DNA from: an uncultured Bacteroidota bacterium
Lineage (GTDB): Bacteria; Bacteroidota; Bacteroidia; Flavobacteriales; Flavobacteriaceae
Length of the DNA: 51,970 nucleotides
Direction of reading: 5' to 3'
Assembly (NCBI GenBank): GCA_902514625.1
Contig: CABXRK010000007.1
Coordinates: 1 to 51,970, forward strand
The notes under the pieces were generated by a model that did not search any database, had not been told where the DNA came from, and saw only the letters and a program-made list of their open reading frames with translations. Below, piece by piece: positions 29,082-40,200 of this stretch (its first letter is position 1; each line of letters opens with the position of its first letter). The position numbers and the translations under genes were made by a program.

Positions 29082-29972
29082 TTATTTAGTATTTATAAAA
29101 CTATTTATTTCCTCATTCGTTATTTTTGGATTGGCACCTTTTTCTTTAGCAACAATAGCTCCAACTGCACAAGCTTTTTCCAAAGATTTTTCAGGAGAAG
29201 TGTTATTTAATATTTCTGTTATTAAAACTGCTAAAAATGAATCTCCCGAACCTACAGTATCTACTACATTTATTTTAAAACCATTATGAGAGTAAAATTT
29301 ATTGTTTACAAAAAGAACCGCACCTTTATCTCCTTTTGTTACGCATATTTTTTTGGTTTTAGTTTTTTCTGAAATATATTTAATATTTTCTTCAATAGTT
29401 TTAAAATTAGATCCTATTTTTTTTGAAATAATAAGTAATTCATCATCATTGAATTTTATAAAATCAGCATTAATCATTAACATTTCAATTGTTGAAAAAT
29501 CATAGTGGGGAGGTCTTAGATTTACATCTAATACTTTAAATTTAGAATACTGCAATAGATTTAATAGTGTTTTTCTTGAAACAAGATCCCTACATGCTAG
29601 ACTTCCATAGATAAATAAATCTGTTTTTGAAACTTCCTTTTTCAAAGTAGAAGAATTTTTAATTTTATCCCAAGCTGAAGGATATTCAATAGAATAATTT
29701 GCATCTCCATTATTATCAATTTCAACTTTAACTTTTCCTGTTGGAAAATCCTTTGAAACACTTATTAATTTGGTATTAATTTTTTTTTCAATTTTATGTA
29801 TTAGATTTTGACCTAAAGAGTCAGCGCCTATTTGACTTACAATCAATGATTTTACGCCTAAAGACTCTAACCTTAATGCAATATTTAAGGGAGCTCCTCC
29901 AATTTTTTTTTCATTTGGAAATATGTCCCAAAGAATTTCACCAAAACAAATTGAATTTTTAATATAATTCAT
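29082..29972 (-). CDS. PfkB-family carbohydrate kinase, probable fructokinase
   Basis: This ribokinase-like sugar kinase has 296 residues. The N-terminal signature GGAPLNIALRLESLG (about 21-35) and the C-terminal DTVGSGDSFLAVLITE (about 238-253, with the catalytic Asp of GSGDS) are intact. The N-terminal text ICFGEILWDIFPNEKKIGGAP resembles fructokinases of Bacteroidota. It overlaps the upstream sugar porter gene by one base, which supports phosphorylation of an imported free hexose, probably fructose. The substrate is inferred. Confidence 0.88.
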   Translation of the reverse strand: MNYIKNSICFGEILWDIFPNEKKIGGAPLNIALRLESLGVKSLIVSQIGADSLGQNLIHKIEKKINTKLISVSKDFPTGKVKVEIDNNGDANYSIEYPSAWDKIKNSSTLKKEVSKTDLFIYGSLACRDLVSRKTLLNLLQYSKFKVLDVNLRPPHYDFSTIEMLMINADFIKFNDDELLIISKKIGSNFKTIEENIKYISEKTKTKKICVTKGDKGAVLFVNNKFYSHNGFKINVVDTVGSGDSFLAVLITEILNNTSPEKSLEKACAVGAIVAKEKGANPKITNEEINSFINTK

Positions 29973-31291
29973 TAATTTTTTGATAAACTATTACTTAGAG
30001 ATTCTAATGAGATTTTTTTCGTTTCTGGCATTATAAAAATGACAAAAAGTAATTGTATAAACATCATAAAAGCAAAGAAAATAAAAACATATCCAGGATT
30101 ATCAAAATAAGATAATGCTGTTGGCATAAATAAAGTAATTAGAGCAGCTAAAATCCAGTGAACGGAACTTCCTAATGATTGACCTTTAGCCCTAAGGTTA
30201 TTAGGAAAAATTTCCGAGATAAAGACCCAAATAACTGCACCTTGACCAACAGCATGAGAAGCTATAAAAAGAAATAAAAATATTGGTATACTTAAGCCAT
30301 CCCAAGAGTTTATAAATGCGATAGAAACAAGAGATAGTGAAATAATATATCCGAATGAACCTATATACATTAATATTTTTCTTCCATATCGATCTATTAG
30401 ATAAATTCCAATTAGAGTAAAAATTAAATTAGCTATACCTATTCCAAAACTACCTAAAAGTGCAGAACTTGTTTCTAATCCACCTGCTTCAAAAATTCGT
30501 GGAGAATAATATAAAAAAGCATTTATTCCAGACAATTGATTAAAAAATGCAATTAAAAATGCGAGTAAAATTGGAAATGAATACTTTTTTCTAAACAGGG
30601 TGTTACTTTTTAAAGTATTTTCGGTTTCAGAAATGGTTTTAAGAATATCTGTTGAAATATTAGAGCCACCAATTTCTTTAAAAATACTATTAGCTTGAAT
30701 TGTATCACCTTTTTTAAAAATTAACCATCGCGGACTCTCAGGAACTCCAAATATTCCAATTAAATAAATAAAAGCGGGAATGCTTTCTACTCCCAACATC
30801 CATCTCCATGGTTCATTTCCAAATTCTCTTAGAAGATAATTTGACATAAAAGCTACTAGAATTCCAAAAACAATATTAAATTGATATAGAGCGACCATTT
30901 GGCCTCTCTTTTCTGCAGGTGATATTTCAGATATATAGGTTGGTGCCACTACAGTTGATAAACCAACACCTATTCCACCAATAAATCTGTAAAATGAAAA
31001 AACGTATGGATTTGATACCAGTGCGCAACCAATTGCAGAAATTAAAAATAAAAAACCAATAATTATAAGAGATTTTTTCCTTCCCCATTGATCACATGGG
31101 TAACTACCAGTAATAGAACCAATAACAGTTCCCCATAAAGCCATTGACATAATAAAAGTTCCATGAAATAAATCGGAAGTATTCCAAAGTCTTTGTAATT
31201 GTTGGTCAGCTCCAGAAATTACAATTGTATCAAAACCAAATAAAAATCCAGCTAAGGAAGCAACGATTGAAACTTTGACAATTTTATTCAT
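29972..31291 (-). CDS. MFS sugar porter
   Basis: This transporter has twelve membrane helices in 439 residues and belongs to the sugar porter family. The diagnostic motifs are present: DQWGRKKSL after helix 2, RFIGGIGVGLSTVVAPTYISEISPAEKRG (the PxYxxE region), PESPRWL before the central loop, LIDRYGRKIL in the second half, and PETKKISLESL at the end. It imports a sugar across the inner membrane by proton symport or facilitated transport. It is one base from the lipoprotein gene and overlaps the kinase gene. Homologues sit in fructose/fructan or sucrose loci. Confidence 0.92.
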   Translation of the reverse strand: MNKIVKVSIVASLAGFLFGFDTIVISGADQQLQRLWNTSDLFHGTFIMSMALWGTVIGSITGSYPCDQWGRKKSLIIIGFLFLISAIGCALVSNPYVFSFYRFIGGIGVGLSTVVAPTYISEISPAEKRGQMVALYQFNIVFGILVAFMSNYLLREFGNEPWRWMLGVESIPAFIYLIGIFGVPESPRWLIFKKGDTIQANSIFKEIGGSNISTDILKTISETENTLKSNTLFRKKYSFPILLAFLIAFFNQLSGINAFLYYSPRIFEAGGLETSSALLGSFGIGIANLIFTLIGIYLIDRYGRKILMYIGSFGYIISLSLVSIAFINSWDGLSIPIFLFLFIASHAVGQGAVIWVFISEIFPNNLRAKGQSLGSSVHWILAALITLFMPTALSYFDNPGYVFIFFAFMMFIQLLFVIFIMPETKKISLESLSNSLSKN

Positions 31292-32011
31292 TTAAGATGT
31301 AATAAAACTATATACTCCAGAACTACTTTTATTCCCATTACTATCTTCAGCAATAATTTTCCAATAATAAGTAGTACTATTTTCTACTGGAAGGGTGGTT
31401 TCTGTTGTTGTGGATTCATGATTTACATTTTTTATTGAAGTTGAACCGTCTACAGTATCTAAAAAAACTTCATATTTTAATAAATCATTGTCAACATCTA
31501 TGCAATTCCATTGTACAACTATTTCTCCATCTATTGGAGTAATGGTTGCAGCAGATCTTGGAGATAAAATTTCGGGAGGGAAAGGCGCGTAATTAATTAC
31601 TTTATCACCAGCTAAATAAAACTTCCATGTTTGGCTATCAACGGGAGCAGATAAAGGATCACCTTGAGCAGTTACATACCATGAATAAGGTTCTGAACTA
31701 TTAAGAGTTACTTCTTTAGATGTAGTTGTTGATGAAAATTGTTCATTTTGTTGGGTTGTTAAATTTTTAATATTGATTTTATAATTAGTGGCATTTAAAG
31801 AAGCACCCCAAGAAAAATATAAAGTGCTCTGGGTATCATTAACTACAATTCCGTCAAGGCAAGCCTCATTATTTTTTGGGGAAATTAAATTTGGAGCAGA
31901 TATAGTTAATGCAACAGTTGAAACATCATCATTTGAATCTCCCCCAGAACTACAACCAAAAAAAATATTATTTAAAAGTATAAATGAAAAAATTAAACCA
32001 ACCTTTTTCAT
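31292..32011 (-). CDS. Lipoprotein with two fibronectin-like domains, sugar locus
   Basis: The signal peptide ends in a lipobox (NNIFFGC, Cys20) with the SSGGDSNDD spacer common in surface-exposed Bacteroidota lipoproteins. Two beta-sandwich modules follow (about 40-130 and 145-239). Each starts with Pro-x-Leu/Ile-x-SP and ends with a W/Y-rich strand (SEPYSWYVTAQG, NSTTYYWKIIAEDSNGN), as in fibronectin type III. It is directly upstream of the porter and kinase genes in the same operon. I infer a surface glycan- or sugar-binding role. There is no enzymatic domain. Confidence 0.8.
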   Translation of the reverse strand: MKKVGLIFSFILLNNIFFGCSSGGDSNDDVSTVALTISAPNLISPKNNEACLDGIVVNDTQSTLYFSWGASLNATNYKINIKNLTTQQNEQFSSTTTSKEVTLNSSEPYSWYVTAQGDPLSAPVDSQTWKFYLAGDKVINYAPFPPEILSPRSAATITPIDGEIVVQWNCIDVDNDLLKYEVFLDTVDGSTSIKNVNHESTTTETTLPVENSTTYYWKIIAEDSNGNKSSSGVYSFITS

Positions 32012-32108
32012 TAAAATTATTAATGTTAATATATATTATAAGTAAAGATATTAATTAATTTTAGTCATTTAAATTGGGAAAGGGAGAATTTTTAATAAAT
32101 AAGAATAT

Positions 32109-32675
32109 TTATATATGGAGTAAATTCCCATTTTTTAAATCAAATACTAATGGATGTAAAAAAATTTTCTTATTTTTTTCAATAGCTTTCTTTACTACTT
32201 CACATTTTTTTAAATTATTAATTTGCTCTAATATGTTAAGCTCGACAAGCCTATCCCATTTATATGTCTCATTTGTAATAAGATCTAACTCTTCTTTATT
32301 AGCTGAAATTGTTTTTCTTATATTGTTAATCCATTTATCAATATTATTAGACTCTTGTTTTTCCATAGCAGCCTTTATTCCTCCACATCCATAATGACCG
32401 CAAACAATTATATTTTTAATTTTTAAAACATTTATAGAGTATTCGAGTATACTTAATAAGTTAAGGTCATCATTAAAAATTAGATTAGCGATATTTCTGT
32501 GAACAAAAATATTTCCAGGTTCTGATTGAGTAATAGTGTCTGGAGGAACTCTGCTGTCAGAGCATCCAATCCATAATATTGATGGGTTTTGTCCTTCAGA
32601 TAGATTTTCAAAAAAATCTTTTCCTTTTGAAGAGGCCCATTTCCTATTTTTTAGAATTATATTTTTTATAGACAT
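32109..32675 (-). CDS. Beta-class carbonic anhydrase
   Basis: This zinc enzyme interconverts CO2 and bicarbonate. Zinc ligands are Cys38 in WIGCSDSR, His94 and Cys97 in VCGHYGCGG; the catalytic Asp40-Arg42 dyad is intact. VHRNIANLI is also typical. The length of 188 is slightly short for the family, and no signal peptide is seen, so it acts in the cytoplasm. It lies alone between two unrelated lipoprotein genes. Confidence 0.95.
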   Translation of the reverse strand: MSIKNIILKNRKWASSKGKDFFENLSEGQNPSILWIGCSDSRVPPDTITQSEPGNIFVHRNIANLIFNDDLNLLSILEYSINVLKIKNIIVCGHYGCGGIKAAMEKQESNNIDKWINNIRKTISANKEELDLITNETYKWDRLVELNILEQINNLKKCEVVKKAIEKNKKIFLHPLVFDLKNGNLLHI

Positions 32676-32717
32676 AATAAAAAAACTAATTTAATATACT
32701 AAAATTAAAATTATTTT

Positions 32718-34112
32718 TCAAAAACCATTAATTTCTAAGTCCATCCAATTCAATCTATTTTTGATCCAACTATTTAAATATACAATTTCATCTGAGTATG
32801 AAGATCCATTATATGCATTTGGCCAAATATATTTCCCAAGAATATCCCATGTAGTAAAATTATCTGATGAAGAATTATTTTCATTAATAAATTTTACATG
32901 ATTTGAGATTTTATTTAATATATGATCGTTAGAAAATTTATCATTTCTTAAAGATGTCCATCTATTTTTTAATAAGTTTTTCCAATTAGGGTCCTCCATA
33001 AATCTTTTCCACCAAAAAGGAACTTGCCATAAATCTCCTGGACATTGATTATTAAATTGATAGGCCCACCCTTCATAGGAATCACCATTACAATAATTAG
33101 CGTTACCAAACCCTAGATTGAAATCCCAGATAGGACCCATCTTAAGTTTCTCCCCTTTATTTTTATGCATAAATGTACTTAATCGATATCCATCAATATT
33201 TTTTGAAATTTCATTTAATAAAAAAAAATCAATAAAACTATCGATATCAATAAATTTAGCATATCCTTTTTCAGGATCGTTAAATTCTGAAGATATTAAG
33301 GCATCTTCAAATTGAGACATATAATTGATTATATAGTTTTTTTGATTTTCATTTATATCATCAGAATCAGGGTATTCATACAAAAAATGTGTAATAGCTC
33401 CATTATTCAAATTAGTAGTTCCCAATGAATTATATTTTGAACTAAATGAATTTTGAGTATTATAGTCAGCTGATGAAGAGCCGTCTCCAGTTGATTTATC
33501 AATTTTTAAAATATAACCCCCTGTAAGATCATCATCTTTATTTTTACTAATGTTAACTCTATTTTTATCTCTTTTGATTTTTTCCATCAAAACATATAGG
33601 CCCCTATACTTATTATTTAAATACAATTCAAGAAATTTAGTTTTAGTTGCGTATTGCCCAATTTCATTTGAGAGTTCAAAAATAATTACATTTCTTATTA
33701 AAGATTTGTCACTATATGGCGCATAGAAAATCCAATCTTCTTCTTCTGGAAAATCAGCTAGTGAAACATTAATATCCTTTCCATCTTCGTCCCAAGTTTC
33801 AAATCCATATGATTTTTTAGGAAACATTTGTGAAGAAGAACCTCTAATTTCTATTCCAATAGGGCCATCAAATAGTATTGAATCTTCTTCTGTAATTTGA
33901 AGATTAGCTGATATTTTTGGTTCATCAACAATAGTTAAATTTTTTGTATCAACATTCGCTATTGCCATAGAATTGGGATCTATAATCGAACTTTCTTTAT
34001 CAGGACCTTCTTCTATTTCTTCATCTTTTTTACATCCATTTAATAAAAACATAAAGAAAGTTATGAAGAGAAGTGGTTTATAAATTTTTAATAGAGTATT
34101 TTTAATAGACAT
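32718..34112 (-). CDS. CotH kinase-family lipoprotein
   Basis: The signal peptide ends in a lipobox (FLLNGC, Cys27) followed by KKDEEIEEG, giving an exported lipoprotein of 464 residues. The CotH domain starts near residue 70: IGIEIRGSSSQMFPKKSYGFETWDEDG, then the nucleotide-site-like GGYILKIDKSTG, the long central region, and GPIWDFNLGFGNANYCNGD with the conserved Asp/Asn residues. CotH proteins are atypical protein kinases found in spore coats and in bacterial surface proteins. Here the target is unknown; a nearby exported substrate is possible but not shown. Confidence 0.88.
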   Translation of the reverse strand: MSIKNTLLKIYKPLLFITFFMFLLNGCKKDEEIEEGPDKESSIIDPNSMAIANVDTKNLTIVDEPKISANLQITEEDSILFDGPIGIEIRGSSSQMFPKKSYGFETWDEDGKDINVSLADFPEEEDWIFYAPYSDKSLIRNVIIFELSNEIGQYATKTKFLELYLNNKYRGLYVLMEKIKRDKNRVNISKNKDDDLTGGYILKIDKSTGDGSSSADYNTQNSFSSKYNSLGTTNLNNGAITHFLYEYPDSDDINENQKNYIINYMSQFEDALISSEFNDPEKGYAKFIDIDSFIDFFLLNEISKNIDGYRLSTFMHKNKGEKLKMGPIWDFNLGFGNANYCNGDSYEGWAYQFNNQCPGDLWQVPFWWKRFMEDPNWKNLLKNRWTSLRNDKFSNDHILNKISNHVKFINENNSSSDNFTTWDILGKYIWPNAYNGSSYSDEIVYLNSWIKNRLNWMDLEINGF

Positions 34113-34186
34113 AAATTTTGTTCAAAATTTTCTTATTATGAATTGTGAAAGTTAATATATTTTTTATTTTTTTAGCTATTTTGTAA

Positions 34187-34194
34187 TACTTTTG
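34187..34194 (+). promoter_or_regulatory. Predicted -7 element of the adhesin operon
   Basis: TACTTTTG fits TAnnTTTG and ends 34 bases before the adhesin ATG. It is identical to the boxes proposed for purH and mreB. Confidence 0.5.
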
Positions 34195-34228
34195 AGTTAA
34201 CAAGAAGGATTTTTTAATCTATCTAAAA

Positions 34229-37200
34229 ATGTTAAACAGACCATTATTCATATTTTTATTTTTTATAATAAATTCTTCTCTCTATGCTCAGTTGAGTAAA
34301 GTTCATTATTTGCCTCCTGTAGCTTATAGTGGTAATAGTAACGGTGGTCAATCTGGCCCTTATCGAGGTGAATATATATACATTTCAACTCCAAGTGTAA
34401 ATCCAGTAAGTGTTAATGTAAAAGAAGTAGGCGGAGCTACAATTAATTATGTTGTAACAAACGCGAATCCTCAAACTCATATAATAAGACCACCGGAAGA
34501 CCCATATCTTGGTGGATTAGTCGACTCTTCTAGATTTTCAATTTTTTCTGAAAGTACCGATGCTGCAACAACGACTAGTATAATAAATACTGACAAAGGA
34601 TATATAATTGATGCTACCGAGCCTGTATATGTTGGAGTAAGAATATATAATAGAGTTCATGGAGCAGCTCTTGTTAGTAAAGGAAGTGCCGCTTTAGGAA
34701 ACACTTTTAGAACAGGTTCTTTTACGAATTATAATCCAGATTTCTCTCAGTTAAATTTTTTATCTGTAATGGCTACGGAGGATGTAACGGAGGTAATTAT
34801 AAATAATATTGATCAAGATGTAGATATTTTAGATTTTGATGAAGAATTAGTTGGAAATAATCCTGATGGAAATCTTAATGATATAATTGTAGTCTTAAAT
34901 AGGGGTGAAAGTTACATTGTTGCTTTAAAATCTGCTGAAGGTGAACCTGAGAATGTAGCAAATTATCCTAATCGTTCGGCTAATGGTGATGGAATAATTG
35001 GAGCACTTGTTTCTTCGGATAAACCAGTTGTAGTTAATTCAGGTTCTTTAGCTGGTGGTTTTCATGATAATCAACCATTTGGAAGAGATTTGGGTATTGA
35101 TCAAATAGTGCCTATTGAGAAAGTTGGAGATGAATATATTTTCATTAGAGGAGTTGGAGGAGATAGTTTTGAGAATGTTTTGATTGTAGCACATGAGGAT
35201 AACACTCAAGTATTTGTGAATGGTAATGCTGTTGCTTCCACAAATTCTGAAACGGGAAATGATTTTCTTAATGCTGGAGAATATATTCTATTAGAAGGAA
35301 ATAATTATACTTCCGTTAATAATATGTATGTTCAAACGTCAAAACCTGTATATGCCTATCAGGGTATTGCTGGTGCAAATTCAGTTGCAAATCAGGCAAT
35401 ATTTTTTGTTCCCCCCTTAAAATGTTCAAGTACTGGAAATGTAAATAATATTCCAGAAATTGATAAAATAGGAACTTATAATTTTACTGGAAAATTAAAT
35501 ATTGTTAGTAAAGTAGGAGCAACTATTACTATAACGGATCTGAATAATACAAATGAATCTATTAACAGTTTAAATATTGCTACTAAATCGGGACCATTTG
35601 CTGTAGAAGGAAATGCCTCATATGAGACTTATATTATATCTGGTTTGAAAGATAATGTTTCTGTTTTTAGTAATGATGAATTATATATAAATTATTTTAA
35701 TAAAAATGGGTTTGCAACCTCAGGAGGATTTTACTCTGGATTTACAGCGCCACCAGAAACACCACAATTAAATTTAAATCTTGCAGGTCTAGGATATTGT
35801 ATTCCTAATGTAACCCTTGAAACTGGAGACATGAGTGTTTATTCTAGTTATGAATGGCAATTTGATTCAGGTTCTGGGTTTAACGATATTGTTGGCGCAA
35901 CAAATCAGGCGAATTATGTCCCTGCTAATCCTGGTTTATATAGGGTAAAAGCTTTTTTTGTTTGTCCAGGGAAACCTGTTGAAACACTATTTTCTCCTAG
36001 TATTAGCATAAGTAAGTGTCCTCCTGATTTTGATAGTGATGGTATTATTGATAATATAGATCAGGATATTGATAATGATGGAATAACAAATGTTATTGAT
36101 TCTAAAGGGCTAGCTACTTTGGATTTAACAAATATAAATAATCCCGTTGTTGTTTTTAATGATTCTTCTACAGATTCGTCAGTAATCACCTCTACTTTTG
36201 AGCAAATCTCTTTATCTGGTCCAAATACTTTTTCTGGTGCATCAAGTGGTTTGTTTACCTCTACTGTTAATATCGGAACTAACCAGAAAGCGATTTATAC
36301 TGCAGCTTCAAATTTTCCATTAAATTTTTATTTTACATACGATATGCTTCATTCTCATAGTATTACTTCTGGTGAAAGTTATATTATTAAGGTTAATGAC
36401 GTTAATAGAACAATTACATTAACTGATTCTAATAACCAGTTACTTGTAGATGCTAATTTTGATGGGAACTATACTGCAGTTTCATCGTTAACATTAAATG
36501 AAATAAGATTCAAATTTAATCCTGCCCCTGCAGGAGTTTTACCTTTTAATTTTAGTGCCAATGGTATTGATGGATTTGTTTTTACTCATGAATTAAGTAA
36601 TAATAGTTCAAATTCAATTTTTAATGGATATTTTACATTAAGCAGTTATAATCTTGATACTGATTCAGATGGCTCTTTTGATTCTTTTGATTTAGATAGT
36701 GACAATGATGGGTGCTCAGACACCTTAGAAGCAGGATACACTGATCCTGATGGTGATAGTGTTCTTGGAACTAGCGTAGTTTCTGTTGATTCTTTTGGAC
36801 TTGTTTTAGGTCAAGGGGGATATGTTCCATTACCTTTAGATATTGATACAACTGGCGTTAGAGATTTTCAAGAATTTTTGACCGCTCCTGAAATAACATT
36901 TCAGCCTCAAGACGGTTCTGCCTGCTTAGGGAGTGATGGATTATTTGCTGTATCAACTAACTCTAGTAATACTGCATATCAGTGGCAATCCGCACCTTCT
37001 CTTTCCGCAACATTAGCATTAACAGCAAGATTAAGTAAACCTTCGGATGTTTGGATAGATTCTAATAATACTATATATGTGGCTGATAAGCTTAATCACA
37101 GAATAAGAAAAATAAGTTCGGCTGGTGTGGTAACAACTTTTGCTGGAACTGGTTCAACTGGAAGTCAAGATGGTATTGGATCAGTAGCTCAGTTTAATGT

Positions 37201-40200
37201 TCCTAATGGTGTTATTTCAGATTCAAACGGTAATGTTTATGTCGCAGATTATATATCTCATAAAATTAGAAAAATTTCTCCTTTAGGAGTTGTTTCCACA
37301 TTAGCTGGAAATGGAAATCCTGGTCATCTAGATGGTACAGGAACATTAGCTCAGTTTAATGGACCTTATAGAATTGCTATAGATTCAAATGGGGATTTAT
37401 TTGTAACGGATAGAGAAAATGATAGGATAAGAAAAATAACTCCAGCTGGAGTGGTAACAACTTTTGCCGGTGGATTAAATGGAGATTTAGACGGTACCGG
37501 TATAGCTGCTAGATTTTCAAAACCATTGGGAATAGCAATTGATTCTAATGATAATTTATTTATTACTGATTTGATAAATAATAAAATAAAAAAAATAACT
37601 CCTGGAGGAGTGGTAACAACTTTTGCAGGAGACGGAACAGCTGCTCAGTTTAATAGCCCTCATGGAATAGATATTGATTCAAATGATAATTTGTTTATTG
37701 CGGACGCTTATAACGATAGGATTATAAAAATTACCCCTGCGGGTGTTAAAACAACTTTTGCTGGAGATGGAACACAAGGGAGTTTAGATGGAACAGGAGT
37801 TGCTGCCCAGTTTAATCGACCTTATGGAATAACTATTGACACAAATAATAATTTGTACGTTGCAGATCATGAAAATAGTCTTATTAGAAAAATAACTCCT
37901 GCTGGAGTAGTAACGACTTTTGCTGGGAGTACCCAAGGTTATCTCGACACTACTCCGATTGTTTGGACAGATTTAGCCACTAATACTATTTATAATGGAG
38001 TAACTACTAGTCAGTTAAACGTAGTTTCTCCAACCTTAGATGTTTCTGGAACAAATTATAGAGTTCTTGTTAGAAAGTTAGGATTATCATGTCCTGTTAT
38101 TTCTACTCCAGCTCAGTTAGATATTGGTGAAGGATCGATAGTTGTATCTTCAACATCATATGAAATCGCCGAAGGATCAACCGTGACCACTGAACTTCCT
38201 ATTTTATTAAATGCTAAGCCTCCAAGTGAAGTTGTTTTTGATATTTCTAATCCGGATCTTACTGAACTTATTTTAGTTTCTTCATCTACTATTGTTTTCA
38301 CTCCTGATAACTGGAATATTCCACAGAATATAATTCTTGCTGGAGTTTATGATAATCTTGAAGATGGAGATGTAAATGTCCCTCTTAATTTTTCAATTAA
38401 TGATGGACTATCTGCTGATTGTTTTGATAGTAATCCTGACACTACAATTACAGTAAAAGTCCTTGATATAAATTGTACTGCCAGTATTGTAGCTCCCTCT
38501 TCTCCTGTCTTTGAGAATTCAGGTACAAGTACTTTTTCATTGGTTTTAGACGCTTCACCTTCTTTATCTTCAAGTGTTGTTATGGACATTAGTTCTTCAA
38601 ATACTGAAACAATGAATGTGAATCCATCTAGAGTTATTTTTACAGCAGCAAATTGGAACGTACCTCAAATAATTAATTATGAACCGGTAAATAATGATAT
38701 ATTGGATGGATCTAGGCAAGCTAGTATAACTATCGATATAAATGATTCTTTAACTGATAATTGTTACAAGACACTTACATCTATATTTTTTAATATAACA
38801 ATTAATGATGATGAAGTTGCTGGATATACTGTTAGTGGTGTTCAAGGTAGTCTTCTAGAGGCTTCTTCAAAAAGTGCTTCCTTTACCGTTGTTCTTGATG
38901 TTAAACCTATAAGTGATGTTTATGTGAATATTGATGTTCAAGATTCAACGGAGGTAATAGCAAATACTGACGAATTGATTTTTACTCCTGATGACTGGAA
39001 TATTCCTCAAATCGTTTTTTTAAGTGATGCAGATGAATTTATAATTGATGGTGATAAAAATTCACAAATCATCACTTCAATTAAACCTACTTCATCTGAT
39101 GGTTTTCCTGGTTTACCAAATCAAACGGTATCCGTATTGACGCAGGATAATGATGTTTCTGGAATAATTCTTAGTACCATTGATAATTTAACTGATGAAA
39201 ATGGAGATACTGGTTCCTTTGGAATAAAATTAGCCACACAACCCTCTTCTTCTGTTACAATATTTATAAGTTCGTCAAATACTGGAGAAGGGACAGTGCA
39301 AGGGACTGTTGTTTTTAACTCAACAAATTGGGATACAATTCAGGTTATTACTGTTACAGGCATGGATGATGACCCTCCTGTTTCTGATGGGGCAATTGAT
39401 TATAAAATAAATATGGATTCAATTACAACGTTAGATGCAGATTATAATGGTTTAGACCTAAGTTTATATGATGGGATGCCTTTTGTAAATCAAGATAATG
39501 ACGCTCCTGGAATTTTCGTAACTATTTTAAATGAAGATTTTAATACTGATGAATATGGTGATACAGTTACAATTCAATTTGAATTATTAGCACAACCAAA
39601 TTTAGGTAGCGATGTTACTATTCCATTATCTATAATTGGGGCTACTGATGAAGTTGAATTAATTGAGACTAGTATTACTATAAAAAATGAAAATTGGAAT
39701 AATAAAAGTCTTAATCAAATTTTGATTACAGGGTTAGATGATAATGTAATTGATGGAGATCAAAAAGTCACATTAGTTACAGGAGATCCTGCTTCTGGAG
39801 ATCCTACCTATAATAGTTTGAGCGCTAATAGTGTGGCAGATATTGATTTTATAAATAAGGATAATGATCAAGCGGGGATAAATCTTTCAATACCAGATGT
39901 AGTATCGGAAGATTTAACTTCTACGAAAATAGATGTTTCATTGAGTACAGAAGTTTTATCAGATGTAATTATTAATTTAACTGTTTCAGATAATAGTGAA
40001 CTTTCAATTAATGTTTCTAAATTAACTTTTACCTCATTAAATGAAAACATACTTCAAACTGTAATTATAACAGGAGTAGATGATCTTCTTTTTGATGGTT
40101 CAATTGCTTCGGAAATTATTTTTACAATAGATCCAATATTCTCTGAACATGCATACTCAATTCTTGATCCTATTGAGGTCGTAGTAATTAATGAGGATAA

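Noticed and set aside
31788-32045. Open frame opposite the start of the fibronectin-like lipoprotein gene
   Set aside because: The lipoprotein reading on the minus strand has a lipobox and domains; the plus-strand frame has no features.
32074-32394. Open frame opposite the carbonic anhydrase gene
   Set aside because: The minus strand encodes all zinc ligands of a beta-carbonic anhydrase. The plus frame is its shadow.
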